Below, one piece after another: positions 51,634 through 61,056 of a DNA stretch of 64,000 bases (position 1 is its first letter; the number at the start of each line of letters is the position of its first letter). The position numbers and the translations under genes are program-made. Source of the DNA: Streptomyces sp. ISL-43. Its GTDB lineage: Bacteria; Actinomycetota; Actinomycetes; Streptomycetales; Streptomycetaceae. The stretch covers positions 1 to 64,000 of the forward strand of contig NZ_JAGGOT010000075.1 in assembly GCF_018614195.1 (NCBI RefSeq). Direction: 5' to 3'. The notes beneath the pieces were generated by a model, which made no database searches, was not told the origin of the DNA, and saw only the letters and a program-made list of their open reading frames with translations.

Positions 51634-54585
51634 ATGAGCCGCAGACTGGTGGTCGTCCTCTTCCTCGACCTCGTCGGATGGACGCGGCTCGCCGAGCGCG
51701 TCGATCCGGAGGCGCTGCAGCAACTCCTCGATCAGTACTACGAGATCTGCTCGACCGCGGTGGAGGAACACGGCGGCGTGGTGGAGAAGTTCATCGGGGA
51801 CGCCGTCATGGCGGTCTTCGGCGCGGACACCTCCCAGGAGGACGACGCGCTGCGGGCGCTGCGGGCGGCCACGCGCATCCGGGCCGAAGTACGCGAACTG
51901 CGCACACCGGCCGCCGACGCGGCGCCGGTCGAGGTCCATTGCGGTATCGCGGCCGGCGAGGCCCTGGTGACGCGTTCGGCCCGAGCCGGCATCCGGGTCG
52001 TCGGCGACGTGGTCAACCTGGCCGCGCGCCTGCAGTCGTTGGCCGTCGCCGGGGAGATCATCGTCAACGAGACCGTGGCGCACCTGGCCCGCCCGCACTA
52101 CCTCATGGCCGCGGTGCCGCCGGTGATGCTGAAGGGCAAGGCGGAACCCGTTCCCGTCCTGCTGGTGACCGGCGAGGCCGCCGCCGACCGGGCGGGCGAC
52201 GGTTCACCCATGGTGGACCGCAGCGCCGAACGCCGGCGGCTGCGCGGGATCTACCACCGGGTGGCCCGCGACCGGCGGCCGGAACTGGTGACCGTGCTCG
52301 GACCACCGGGCATCGGCAAGACCCGGTTGGTCAGGGAGACCGTGGACGACCTGGTCGCGGCCGGGGCGAAGCCCATCGCCGTGTTCGGCAGCTGCCAGTC
52401 CTACGGAACGAACGGGAACTACGCGGCGCTCGTCGAAGTGCTGGAAGCCCTGACCCGACAGGCCCCGCCCAGCGCGGAGTTGCTGCGCGCGGACGAGCGC
52501 ATCGCCGGGGTGCTCACCAGCCTGCGCGACGCCTCGCTCTCCCGCCTCGCCGATTCCGTCCCGGGACCGGGCGTGGAGGAGGTCTCGTGGGCGACGCGCG
52601 AACTGCTCACCGCTGCGGCCTCCCGCCCGCTCGTCGTGGTGTGGGACAACCTCGCGTGGGCGGGGCAGTCGCTCCTGGGACTCATCGGTGAGCTGATGGA
52701 CAGCCTCCGGGACATCCCGCTCCTGATGGTCTGCGTGTCCAGACCGGAGCTCGCGGGGCTCGAAGGCCCCTGGCTCCCGGACGATGTGATCGACGTCGGC
52801 GCGCTGGTCCCGATCGACAGCGCGCGGCTGGCGGTCTCGCTGGCAGGGCACGGCAGCGGCGCGGAGGTGGAACTGCACGACCTCGACCTGGTCGACCGGG
52901 TCGCGCTGTACAGCGCGGGCAATCCGCTGTACATCCGGCTGATGATGGACTGGCTGCGGGACGGACGAACCGTCGACGAGGTGCCACCGACCATCACGGC
53001 CATGGTGGGCGCGATGATCGACCGGCTGCCCGCGCCCGCCCGGCGGCTGCTGGGCGCCGCATCCGTGATCGGTCCTTCGTTCACCCTGGAGCAGCTCGCG
53101 CTGCTGGGCGAGGCGGCGCCGGCGGCCGGCGTCGACGCGCTCTCGGAGCAGCGGCTGTTCCACTTCACGGGGGAGGAAGGCGGATACCGCTTCGTCCAGC
53201 AGCCGGTGCACGAGGTGGCCTACGGCCGGCTGGAGAAGGAGCAGCGCATCGCGTGGCACCGGCGCCTGGCCGAGGGCGGCTTCAGTCCCGGTTTCCACCT
53301 CGAGGCCGCGACCCGGCTCCTCAGCGGTCTCCGCCCGGACGACACGGAGCTGCCGCGGTTGGCGCGGCAGGCGGCCGAGGCACTGCTGGGCGAGGGCACC
53401 GTGGCGCTCCGTCAGCGTGACGTGCCGACGGCGATCGGACTGCTCGGACGAGCGCTCGTACTGGCGCGGAGCAGGCCTGACCAGTGCCGGTCGGTCGCGG
53501 CCGTCCGCCTCAGCGACGCCCTCATGCTCTCCGGGGACACCCGGCGGGCGCTGGAGGTGGTCGCGGACGGCGCGTGGAACGGCCCCGACGCCGGCGCCGG
53601 CACTGTCAGGCGGCGGCCGTGCCTGGTCCAGGTTCAGCGGTCCCTGCTGGCGGCACGACTCGGCAAGGTCACCGTGGCCGACATGGAGGAGCTGCGGTCC
53701 GAGCTCGAAGGCGACGAGCCCGACCGGTTCGCCTGGTGCCGGTTCGAGCAGCTGCGGATGCTGCTCCACCTGGACCAGGGCCGCTTCGGGGCGGCCGAGG
53801 AAGCGGCGGGCGCAGCACTCGAGCACGCCCGGGCCATCGGTGACGCGTACGAGGAGGACCGGCTCCTCGTGGCTCTGTGCGAGATCCGTCAGTGGTCGCC
53901 GACTCCGGTGCGGGAGAAGCTGTCGGGCTGCGCGGAGCTCCTCGAACGGTTCGCCGCCGACCGGTTCCTGGCGCTGCCCGCGCTGGCCGCCCGCGCGCGC
54001 TGTCTGGCGCTGATCGGGGACCGGGCCGGCGCGCGCTCGGCACTGGCCGAGGCCGAATCCGTCGTGGAGCAGCTCCGGCTGACCCTGGGCCGTGTCCTGG
54101 TCGATCAGGTGGCCGCCCTGGCGGCCTCGCTGGACGGTGAGCACGGCGAGGCCGAACGGCGCTTCCGCGGCGCGGCCGACGCTCTCGAACAGGCCGGCTA
54201 CGTGCCGGTCGCGCTCACCATGCGGGTGCAGGCGGCCCGCGAATGCGCGCGGCGGAGCCGGGCGGGCGAAGCCGCCGGCCGGATCGCGGAGCTCCTCGGA
54301 CGGCGCGACGAGATGGACGTCCGGGGGCGGGTCCTGTGCATGTCGGCCGCCGTGCTGACCGCCGCCGGGCAGGGCCGCCGCGACCCGATGCGCGCCGAGG
54401 TCCTGACCCTGCTCGAGGACATCGACGACCCGTGTCTGCGCGGCGAGGTCTCTTTCGATCTGGCCCGGGCCCACCGCTGCCTGGGCGAGCGGTCCGGTGC
54501 CCTCGTCATGGCCGGGCTGGCCATCGACGCCTACGCCGCCGTCGGCGCGACGAAGCCCCTGGGGACGGTACGGGAATGGATGTGA
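51634..54585 (+). CDS. class III nucleotidyl cyclase fused to an AAA/LAL-type ATPase regulator
   Basis: A 983-residue protein. Residues 1-185 form a class III adenylate/guanylate cyclase with metal Asp in VVLFLDLVGWTRLAE and FIGDAVMAVFG, and transition-state Asn/Arg in GDVVNLAARLQS. Residues 200-560 form an ATPase domain with Walker A GPPGIGKTRLVRE and Walker B PLVVVWDNLAW. From about 590 a TPR-like helical region runs to the end. Such signal ATPases are common in actinomycetes. A DNA-binding domain is absent, so output may be cAMP-type signalling or protein contacts. Its stop overlaps the S8 protease start by ten bases. Confidence 0.88.
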   Translation: MSRRLVVVLFLDLVGWTRLAERVDPEALQQLLDQYYEICSTAVEEHGGVVEKFIGDAVMAVFGADTSQEDDALRALRAATRIRAEVRELRTPAADAAPVEVHCGIAAGEALVTRSARAGIRVVGDVVNLAARLQSLAVAGEIIVNETVAHLARPHYLMAAVPPVMLKGKAEPVPVLLVTGEAAADRAGDGSPMVDRSAERRRLRGIYHRVARDRRPELVTVLGPPGIGKTRLVRETVDDLVAAGAKPIAVFGSCQSYGTNGNYAALVEVLEALTRQAPPSAELLRADERIAGVLTSLRDASLSRLADSVPGPGVEEVSWATRELLTAAASRPLVVVWDNLAWAGQSLLGLIGELMDSLRDIPLLMVCVSRPELAGLEGPWLPDDVIDVGALVPIDSARLAVSLAGHGSGAEVELHDLDLVDRVALYSAGNPLYIRLMMDWLRDGRTVDEVPPTITAMVGAMIDRLPAPARRLLGAASVIGPSFTLEQLALLGEAAPAAGVDALSEQRLFHFTGEEGGYRFVQQPVHEVAYGRLEKEQRIAWHRRLAEGGFSPGFHLEAATRLLSGLRPDDTELPRLARQAAEALLGEGTVALRQRDVPTAIGLLGRALVLARSRPDQCRSVAAVRLSDALMLSGDTRRALEVVADGAWNGPDAGAGTVRRRPCLVQVQRSLLAARLGKVTVADMEELRSELEGDEPDRFAWCRFEQLRMLLHLDQGRFGAAEEAAGAALEHARAIGDAYEEDRLLVALCEIRQWSPTPVREKLSGCAELLERFAADRFLALPALAARARCLALIGDRAGARSALAEAESVVEQLRLTLGRVLVDQVAALAASLDGEHGEAERRFRGAADALEQAGYVPVALTMRVQAARECARRSRAGEAAGRIAELLGRRDEMDVRGRVLCMSAAVLTAAGQGRRDPMRAEVLTLLEDIDDPCLRGEVSFDLARAHRCLGERSGALVMAGLAIDAYAAVGATKPLGTVREWM

Positions 54586-55445
54586 GCGGCGCGCCCTGGC
54601 GGCGCGAACGGCTGCCGCACGCTTCCGGGATGCCCGCCTGGAGCATGCCGGCCGACGGTGGTCCCGGCGAGCCCCTGCCGACTGCCCTGTTCGACGGGAT
54701 CGACTCCCGCTGGGCCTGGGAGGGCGCGACGGGCGAGGGCGTCCGCGTCTGTGTGCTCGACAGCGGGGTCGAAGCGAACCATCCGCTGGTCGGGCCGGTC
54801 GAGCGTGCCTGGCAGGTGGTGACGGCCGAGGGCCGGGCTCCGCGCGTGGAGGAGTGCGAGCCGCTCGACGGCGCCGGGCACGGGACCGCCTGCGCGGGGA
54901 TCATTCGGGGGATCGCGCCGCGGGTCTCGCTCAGTTCGCTCAAGGTCCTCGGCGACGGGAGGTCCGGCAGCGCCTCCGCGCTGATCGCCGGCCTCGCCTT
55001 CGCGATCGAGGAAGGGTTCGACGTCGTCAGCATGAGCCTGTCGACGAACAGGATCGAGTTCCGCGACCGGCTGGGCGAGCTGTGCGACCGCGCCTACTTC
55101 CGCCGGACGGTCGTGGTGGCGGCGGCGCACAACATGCCGATCGAGAGCTTCCCGTGGAACTTCGCGTCGGTGATCTCGGTCGCCAGCCACGCCGAGCCGG
55201 ACGGCATGCGCTTCTACTACAACGCCGCACCGCCGGTCGAGTTCCGCGCCCGGGGGGTGCGCGTACCGGTGGCGAGCCCGGGCGGCGGCACGGTCCGCAA
55301 CACCGGGAACAGCTTCGCGGCGCCGCACATGGCCGGGATCGCGGCACTCGTCCTGAGCAAGCATCCGTGGCTCACGCCGTTCCAGCTGAAGAGCGTCCTG
55401 TATCACTGCGCCGCGAACATATCGGTCCAAGGAGGCGGAGCATGA
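54576..55445 (+). CDS. S8 subtilisin-like serine protease (probable RiPP leader peptidase)
   Basis: A 289-residue protease without signal peptide. The catalytic triad is complete: Asp62 (VCVLDSGVEANHP), His102 (DGAGHGTACAGII), Ser246 (NTGNSFAAPHMAG), with the oxyanion Asn at about 186 (VAAAHNMPI). Being cytosolic, it is suited to cutting a precursor inside the cell, as PatA-type subtilases do in cyanobactin pathways. The genes on both sides overlap it by a few bases, so it is part of the cyclase-S8-GAF operon. Confidence 0.87.
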   Translation: MDVSGAPWRRERLPHASGMPAWSMPADGGPGEPLPTALFDGIDSRWAWEGATGEGVRVCVLDSGVEANHPLVGPVERAWQVVTAEGRAPRVEECEPLDGAGHGTACAGIIRGIAPRVSLSSLKVLGDGRSGSASALIAGLAFAIEEGFDVVSMSLSTNRIEFRDRLGELCDRAYFRRTVVVAAAHNMPIESFPWNFASVISVASHAEPDGMRFYYNAAPPVEFRARGVRVPVASPGGGTVRNTGNSFAAPHMAGIAALVLSKHPWLTPFQLKSVLYHCAANISVQGGGA

Positions 55446-56080
55446 AGCCCTGGCCACAAGATCTCATGGCCACCGAACGTCAACTGCTGCAGTCCGTCGT
55501 CTCGGTGGCCCGCTACATCTACGGAGCCGCCGCGTCGTCGGTGTTCATGGTGAGTCCCGACACCGGTGAGCTGATCTTCGCGGCGGTCGCGGGCGAAGGC
55601 GAGCAGGGCCTGGTGGGCAAGCGCTTCGAGCCCGGCACGGGCATCGCCGGCTGGGTGGCGGCCAGCGGCCAGCCCCTGATCACGGACAACGTGGCCGGGA
55701 CCGACCGGTTCGCCCGCGACGCCGCGGCCTCGACCGGGTACGTACCGGCGAGCATCATGGCCGCCCCGCTCATCGCGGACGGGGAGTGCATCGGCGTGAT
55801 CGAGGTGCTGGACCGCCATACCCGCGACTCGGACGCCCCCGGCCGGGAGCTGGACGACATCGAACTGCTGGGCCTGCTCGCCACGCAGGCCGCGCTGAGC
55901 CTCGCCCTGCTGCGGCGCAGCGAGCAGTCCGCGAGTGCGGTGCCGCGCATGGGCGATCTGGTGGCACGGCTGTCGGAGCACGCGGTCATGGACTCCTGCG
56001 ACCCGCTGGCCCTCTCGCTGCTGAGCATCTCGCTGAACCTGCTGGACCGCAGTGCGCACCCCAGTTCGAAGGCGGGCTGA
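55442..56080 (+). CDS. GAF-domain protein
   Basis: A 212-residue protein with one GAF domain (about 12-160: SSVFMVSPDTGELIFAAVAGEGEQGLVGKRFEPGTGIAGWVAASGQPLITDN, MAAPLIADGECIGVIEVLDR). GAF domains bind cyclic nucleotides, haem or small ligands. It may read the product of the cyclase made by the gene two steps upstream. No output domain is present; the last 45 residues are helical. Start ATG overlaps the S8 stop by four bases. Confidence 0.85.
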   Translation: MKPWPQDLMATERQLLQSVVSVARYIYGAAASSVFMVSPDTGELIFAAVAGEGEQGLVGKRFEPGTGIAGWVAASGQPLITDNVAGTDRFARDAAASTGYVPASIMAAPLIADGECIGVIEVLDRHTRDSDAPGRELDDIELLGLLATQAALSLALLRRSEQSASAVPRMGDLVARLSEHAVMDSCDPLALSLLSISLNLLDRSAHPSSKAG

Positions 56081-56162
56081 CGGCCGACGGAGACGGATCG
56101 CAGACGTGCGGGCGACGAACCGGAGACGCGGGCGGAACGGGCCCCGCCTACGCTCCTGGCCC

Positions 56163-57452
56163 ATGGTCCACAGTGCCGAGGCCGAGACGTCGTCGTTTCC
56201 CGAGCTGCTGCGCTTCAAGCGCGTTCAGGCCGGGCTCACCCAGCGGACGCTCGCCGACTTGTCGACGATCAGTCCGCGGACGATCCGCGCCCTGGAGTCG
56301 GGCCGGGCGAACGCCCGGATCCAGACCCTTCGCCTGCTCGCGGACGCCTTGCGTCTCGAGGGCCTGCCCCGGGAGCTCTTCGTCAAGGCGGGCCTCGGCA
56401 GCCAACGGCAGGGGCCGATCGGAGTCGATCCCTGCCTCACGGTGCCCAGTTCGGTCAACGCCCTCCTCGGGCGCGAGGTCGAGGTGCGGGCGATGGTGGG
56501 CGCCCTGGAATCGGACCACCGTCGCATGATCTCCATCTCCGGGCTTCCGGGAGTGGGGAAGTCGAGGGTGGCGGCGGAGGTGGCGGCCCGGCTGAGCTCG
56601 CGCCGCGGGTGGCCGGTGCTGTGGATCGGGGCGGGCACGGCAGCCCTCGACGGTCACGGCACCGCCTTCGGCTCCCTGCTGAAGTCGTTGCGCCTGTTCG
56701 TCGAATCGGGTGCGGAGGACGTTTCCACGGTCTGCCGGCTCATCGGCCGGCACGAGGTGCTGCTCGTGCTCGACGGGCTCGCCGACGCGAGGAGCCCGGT
56801 CGGTGTGGAGGAACTGCTGGCGTACTGTCCGGGCATCCGTGTGGTCAGCGCGTCGCGGGCACCGTGGCACGTCGCGGGGGTCCAGGGCACGGTGATCTCG
56901 CCGCTGGCCACGCCGGGGGCCGATGGGGACGCGACGAGTCCGCTGGACGAGCTCACCTGCGTGCCCTCGGTACGGCTGCTCTTGGACAGGCTCTCGGAGG
57001 TCCGCCCCGGGTTCGCGCTCGGCCGGGGCGATGCCGGGGCGGTGGCGCGGCTGTGCCGGAGGCTGGACGGTCTGCCCGTCGCGCTGGAGGCGGCGGCGGC
57101 GAGGTTCAGGGTCCTGAGTCTGAGACAGCTGGCGGACACGCCCGCACCGGACTTGCTCGACCTGCCGACGCCGACGCGGTCCGCCGGTGTCCCCGAGACG
57201 GTCGGCGGCCTGATCCGGTCCGGCTTCGAGCATCTGGACGTCGCCCACCGCGCGATCCTCCAGGAACTGGTGCGGTTCGACCGGGCGTTGACCGTTTCCG
57301 AGGCCGCCGACGCCCTGCACCGGCCGCTGCACCAGGTGGTGGACGAGCTGAGCACGCTGATGGGCCGGGGACTCGTCCGGGCTTCGCACGAGGAGGCGGA
57401 GACGCGCCTGCACCTGCCGAATCTGCTGCGGGCGGCCCTGACCCGGCAGTGA
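56163..57452 (+). CDS. XRE-type HTH regulator with NB-ARC-like ATPase domain
   Basis: A 429-residue protein: an XRE HTH (residues 10-65: LLRFKRVQAGLTQRTLADLSTISPRTIRALESG), an ATPase domain (about 95-330) with Walker A ISGLPGVGKSRVAAEV and Walker B EVLLVLDGLAD, and an AfsR-like winged end. It resembles regulators of antibiotic clusters in Streptomyces. It is convergent with the S9 peptidase gene (22-bp gap). Confidence 0.87.
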   Translation: MVHSAEAETSSFPELLRFKRVQAGLTQRTLADLSTISPRTIRALESGRANARIQTLRLLADALRLEGLPRELFVKAGLGSQRQGPIGVDPCLTVPSSVNALLGREVEVRAMVGALESDHRRMISISGLPGVGKSRVAAEVAARLSSRRGWPVLWIGAGTAALDGHGTAFGSLLKSLRLFVESGAEDVSTVCRLIGRHEVLLVLDGLADARSPVGVEELLAYCPGIRVVSASRAPWHVAGVQGTVISPLATPGADGDATSPLDELTCVPSVRLLLDRLSEVRPGFALGRGDAGAVARLCRRLDGLPVALEAAAARFRVLSLRQLADTPAPDLLDLPTPTRSAGVPETVGGLIRSGFEHLDVAHRAILQELVRFDRALTVSEAADALHRPLHQVVDELSTLMGRGLVRASHEEAETRLHLPNLLRAALTRQ

Positions 57453-57474
57453 CGGCCGCGCCGCCCCGGCCGCG

Positions 57475-59331
57475 TCATGCCAAGTGCTCGGCGAGGAACC
57501 GTTCGACCGCGGCGTAGTAGGTCTGCCGGTTGCCGGGTCGGGCCAGGCCGTGGCCCTCGTCGGGAAAGAGCAGGTACTCGTGCGGAAGCCCCTTGGCGGC
57601 CAGCGCCGCGACGATCTGCTCGGCTTCCTCCTGGGGTACCCGGACGTCGTTCGCGCCCTGGACCACCAGGACCGGGATGCGGATGTCCTCGACCCGCGAC
57701 AGCGGAGACCGCTCCCACAGCATGTCGCGCTCGGTCTGCGGGTCTCCGACGTGGGCGGACATGAACGACCGCAGCGGAGCCCGGTACGGCGCCCCGGCCG
57801 CCAGCAGCGTCAGCAGGTTCGACGGACCGCAGAGGTCTATCGCGCAGGTGAACACGGTCGGGGTGAAGGCCGCACCGACAAGCGCGGCATACCCTCCGTA
57901 CGAGCAGCCCATGATCGCGACCCGGGAGGCGTCCACGCTGCCGTCCGCGACGAGATGGTCCAGCGCGTCGAGCAGATCGGTCTGCATCGCGGCACCCCAC
58001 TGCTTGGCGCCCAGGTTGCGGAAGTGCTTTCCGTAGCCCGTCGAACCGCGGAAGTTGACCTGGACGCACGCGTATCCGCGATTGGCCAGGAGCTGCGCCT
58101 CCTCGTCGAACGCGAACGTGTGACGGGCCCAGGGTCCACCGTGCACGTTGACCACCGCCGGCAGCCCCCTGCGCTCGGCACCGGGCGGCCAGGTCACGTA
58201 GCCGTGCACCGTGACTCCGTCGCGCGCGGAGAACTCGAAGGGCTCCATCCTGGCCAGCCGGTAGCGTTCGAGCTCGTTCTGGTGGCTGAAGAGGTAGCGC
58301 AGCCGCCCGTCCGCCCGGTCGTAGACGTAGTAGAGGACGGGACCGGCTCCGGTCACCACCGAGACCGTCCACAGCCGTTCGGTGCGGTCGGTGCGGTCGA
58401 TGTAGACCTCGCCGTCGATCGCCTGGAGCGCGAGTTCACCGCGGATCCGCCCGACGTCCTTGCCGAACTCCTCGTCGAGGAAGACCCACTCGTCGCGGTC
58501 CTTGGCGAACAGCACCGCTTGCGGCCGACGGCTCACCGGGTCCATCTCGACCTGCTTGACGTCGTAGACCGGATCCTCGGCGAGCAGGGTACGCCGCCCG
58601 GTCGCGACCTCGACCTCGAAGAGACGGCCGGCGTTGGCCCCGATGGAGGACAGGAGATGGCACGTGGCGCCGTCGCGCGAGAAGCCGATGACACGCGTCC
58701 CCACTGCGTCCTCGTAGGGCACGTCGAGCCACGGCGGCGCATCCTGCGGTCCGTCCGGCCCTTGCGGCGGGTCGAGGAAGACGGACATGCCACCGTCGGG
58801 CTTCATCGCCGTGCCGCCGCGGACCCGCAGGTCGGTGTCGATGATCCAGCTCAGGTACCCGGGATTCTCCGCGACCATGGTGAGGCGGCCGGTCACCAGA
58901 TCCAGGCTGTAGACGTCGTGCAGGCCGGGCCGGTCCTTGTTCAAGCCGATCAGGACGGTGGTCGGGTGCCACCGGTTGTGCGCCAGCACGCGCGCCTGGA
59001 CACCGTCGAACGGTGTGGCGCAGCGCTCCTCACCGGAGACGAGGTCGACGAGGTACACCCGCCAGCTCTCGTCGCCGTTCTCGTCCCGCAGGTAGAACAG
59101 CGTGCGGTCGTCGTGGCACAGGCCGTACGTCCGGATGCCGCGCCCCCGGTCGTGCGTGACGACCGTCGCCTCCTCCGGCCGGTCCACCGGCGCCACCCAT
59201 ACGTTCAGCACGCCGTCGTCCGGAGCCAGGTAGACCAGGCGGGTCCCGTCCGGCGAGATCTCGGGTACGAGGTACGAGGGGTTGCCGAACAGGACGGAGT
59301 GCGGGATCAGCGGTACGGCTTCAGTCGTCAC
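57475..59331 (-). CDS. S9-family prolyl oligopeptidase-like peptidase
   Basis: A 618-residue protein with an N-terminal beta-propeller (about 1-350, repeats such as LVYLAPDDGVLNVWVAPVDR) and a C-terminal alpha/beta-hydrolase. The triad is Ser in AIMGCSYGGYAALVG, Asp in VVQGANDVRVP and His in FPDEGHGLARPG. Family members cut short peptides or release acyl amino acids; in a RiPP operon it could remove the leader or trim the core. It is last in the operon and overlaps the FAD gene by 11 bp. Confidence 0.9.
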   Translation of the reverse strand: MTTEAVPLIPHSVLFGNPSYLVPEISPDGTRLVYLAPDDGVLNVWVAPVDRPEEATVVTHDRGRGIRTYGLCHDDRTLFYLRDENGDESWRVYLVDLVSGEERCATPFDGVQARVLAHNRWHPTTVLIGLNKDRPGLHDVYSLDLVTGRLTMVAENPGYLSWIIDTDLRVRGGTAMKPDGGMSVFLDPPQGPDGPQDAPPWLDVPYEDAVGTRVIGFSRDGATCHLLSSIGANAGRLFEVEVATGRRTLLAEDPVYDVKQVEMDPVSRRPQAVLFAKDRDEWVFLDEEFGKDVGRIRGELALQAIDGEVYIDRTDRTERLWTVSVVTGAGPVLYYVYDRADGRLRYLFSHQNELERYRLARMEPFEFSARDGVTVHGYVTWPPGAERRGLPAVVNVHGGPWARHTFAFDEEAQLLANRGYACVQVNFRGSTGYGKHFRNLGAKQWGAAMQTDLLDALDHLVADGSVDASRVAIMGCSYGGYAALVGAAFTPTVFTCAIDLCGPSNLLTLLAAGAPYRAPLRSFMSAHVGDPQTERDMLWERSPLSRVEDIRIPVLVVQGANDVRVPQEEAEQIVAALAAKGLPHEYLLFPDEGHGLARPGNRQTYYAAVERFLAEHLA

Positions 59332-60751
59332 GGTTCTCTTCCCGGGTGGGTTGCGGACTTCGGCGCCCCGAGAACCACCACTCGCGGAGCCCGGGGAACT
59401 GCGCGACCGCCTCGTCGGTGGTCAGAGGCGGGTTCGATCCGGCGGACGGCCCCGGTAGGAGGGTCGGGGCCGCGGCAGCCCGCTCGGGGACCGGTACGGG
59501 GACCAGCGCGGGGACCAGCGTCTGGGAACGGAAGAGCTGCGTCATCAGCGCCGGGCTGCTGAGCACGGCCTTGGACACCCTGGCCCTCATCCGGTGCCCG
59601 GCGGCGGACACGGAACCGTTCGCGCCGGCCCGCACCCGGTCCTGATCGGTCGCCGTCTTCCACGACCCGGACGCCACTTGCGCCACGGCGGCCTGGAGTT
59701 CGGGCAAGGCCGCGGGCTCGGCGCCGCGCCGTGCCAGCTCGCGGTCCACGCACACGGCGCTGAGCAGGGCGACCGACATCCCGTGCGAGTAGACGGGGTT
59801 CACCGCCGTCAACGCGTCGCCGACGACCAGGAAGCCGTCGGGCATCGGCCCGCGTTCGTAGAACCTCCTGCGATTGGCGGTGGCACGGTACGGCCGCACT
59901 CCCCCGAGCGGTTCGGCCGCGCCCAGGAGCTCCGCGACGATCGGCGAGCGCAGCGAACGGGCGCAGTCGGTGAATCCCCGTTCGTCGGTCGGCGGGGCGG
60001 CGGCGCGCGTGCCGGTCAGTGTGAAGATCCACCGGCTGTCCTCGATGGGGAACACCGTCGCGCCGTACCCCGGCCGGCCGTTCTCCGGGCGCGGGTGCAC
60101 CATGACCGCCGGGATGTCGGCGGCGAGGCCGGCGGGAGCCCGGTAGATCCGGGTGGAGTACGCCTGACCCGAGTCGACGACCTCCTCCTCGACGCCGGGT
60201 CCACCGATCGCGGCCAGCCACTGCCCGGCCCTCGACCGCCGGCCCGTCGCGTCCACCACGATGTCGGCGTGGAGGGTCTCGGCGGAGCCGTCCCCGCCCG
60301 CGACCACGACACCGCTCACCCGCGACGCGTTTCCGACGAGTCCGACGACCCGGGTGCGCTCCCGCACCGACACCGCGCCGTCGGCCAGGGCCCGCTGCCG
60401 GATGACGTGGTCCATGAGCCACCGACTGCACGAGACCAGGAAGGCGCCGGTCTCGTGGCGGCGGAACCAGCCGTCCGCGCTGAGGATCAGCGCGCCGTCC
60501 GGGAGGCCCCGCCGGTGCGCGCCCTGGGCGAGGAGCGCCTCCAGTGTTCCCGGGAGCACCGCTTCCAGGGCTTCGGCACCGGCGGTCACGAGCACGTGGC
60601 TGTGGAACGCCTGGGGCAGCCCCGTCCGGACCCCCGGGCCCACCGGGTACCGGCCGCCTTCGACCACGGTGACCTCGTCGACGTGCCTGGAGAGCACCTT
60701 GGCCACCAGTACGCCCGCGAAGCCTCCGCCGAGGACGACGGCCTTGGTCAT
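59321..60751 (-). CDS. FAD-dependent monooxygenase of the radical SAM operon
   Basis: A 476-residue flavoprotein: AVVLGGGFAGVLVAKVL (GxGxxG Rossmann), VVDATGRRSRAGQWL and the second FAD block GFLVVGDALTAVNPVYSHGMSVALL. This is the group A (PHBH/halogenase-like) layout. It would hydroxylate or halogenate an aromatic or oxidise the peptide. The C-terminal 60 residues are Pro-rich with FPGLREWWF. Translation is coupled to the PqqD gene (four-base overlap). Its substrate could be the Trp or Cys of the precursor core, but this is inference. Confidence 0.87.
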   Translation of the reverse strand: MTKAVVLGGGFAGVLVAKVLSRHVDEVTVVEGGRYPVGPGVRTGLPQAFHSHVLVTAGAEALEAVLPGTLEALLAQGAHRRGLPDGALILSADGWFRRHETGAFLVSCSRWLMDHVIRQRALADGAVSVRERTRVVGLVGNASRVSGVVVAGGDGSAETLHADIVVDATGRRSRAGQWLAAIGGPGVEEEVVDSGQAYSTRIYRAPAGLAADIPAVMVHPRPENGRPGYGATVFPIEDSRWIFTLTGTRAAAPPTDERGFTDCARSLRSPIVAELLGAAEPLGGVRPYRATANRRRFYERGPMPDGFLVVGDALTAVNPVYSHGMSVALLSAVCVDRELARRGAEPAALPELQAAVAQVASGSWKTATDQDRVRAGANGSVSAAGHRMRARVSKAVLSSPALMTQLFRSQTLVPALVPVPVPERAAAAPTLLPGPSAGSNPPLTTDEAVAQFPGLREWWFSGRRSPQPTREENRDD

Positions 60752-61056
60752 GACCGCGCGGCCGGCTCGCTCCGCGCCTCGGCTTGCGTCTCCTGGATCA
60801 GACCGGCCTCGACCATGTTGCTGATGAACGCGTCCACTTCGGCGCGGATGCGTGCCGTCATCGCGGCGTTGTGACCCGCGAACAGGAGGGACAGGTTCCT
60901 GATGACCGTCTCCCGGTCACCGTCGCTCTCCACGAGCGCCCAGATCTGGGCGGCGGTCGAGTTCAGGGTGCGGAAGTCGCCGGACTCGCTGTGATAGAGC
61001 GAGATGCCGTCCGTGGTCTCCTGCCAGATCACCGCGTCACTGATGTGCAGGGACAT
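60748..61056 (-). CDS. PqqD-family RiPP recognition element protein
   Basis: A 102-residue protein matching PqqD: ISLYHSESGDFRTLNSTAAQIWALVESDGDRETVIRNL, with the winged-helix RRE fold and IRAEVDAFISNMVEAGLI. PqqD proteins bind the leader of a RiPP precursor and present it to the radical SAM enzyme. Here it overlaps the radical SAM gene by 20 bp and is followed by the FAD enzyme. Together with the precursor at 62611 this is a complete maturation set. Confidence 0.92.
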   Translation of the reverse strand: MSLHISDAVIWQETTDGISLYHSESGDFRTLNSTAAQIWALVESDGDRETVIRNLSLLFAGHNAAMTARIRAEVDAFISNMVEAGLIQETQAEARSEPAARS

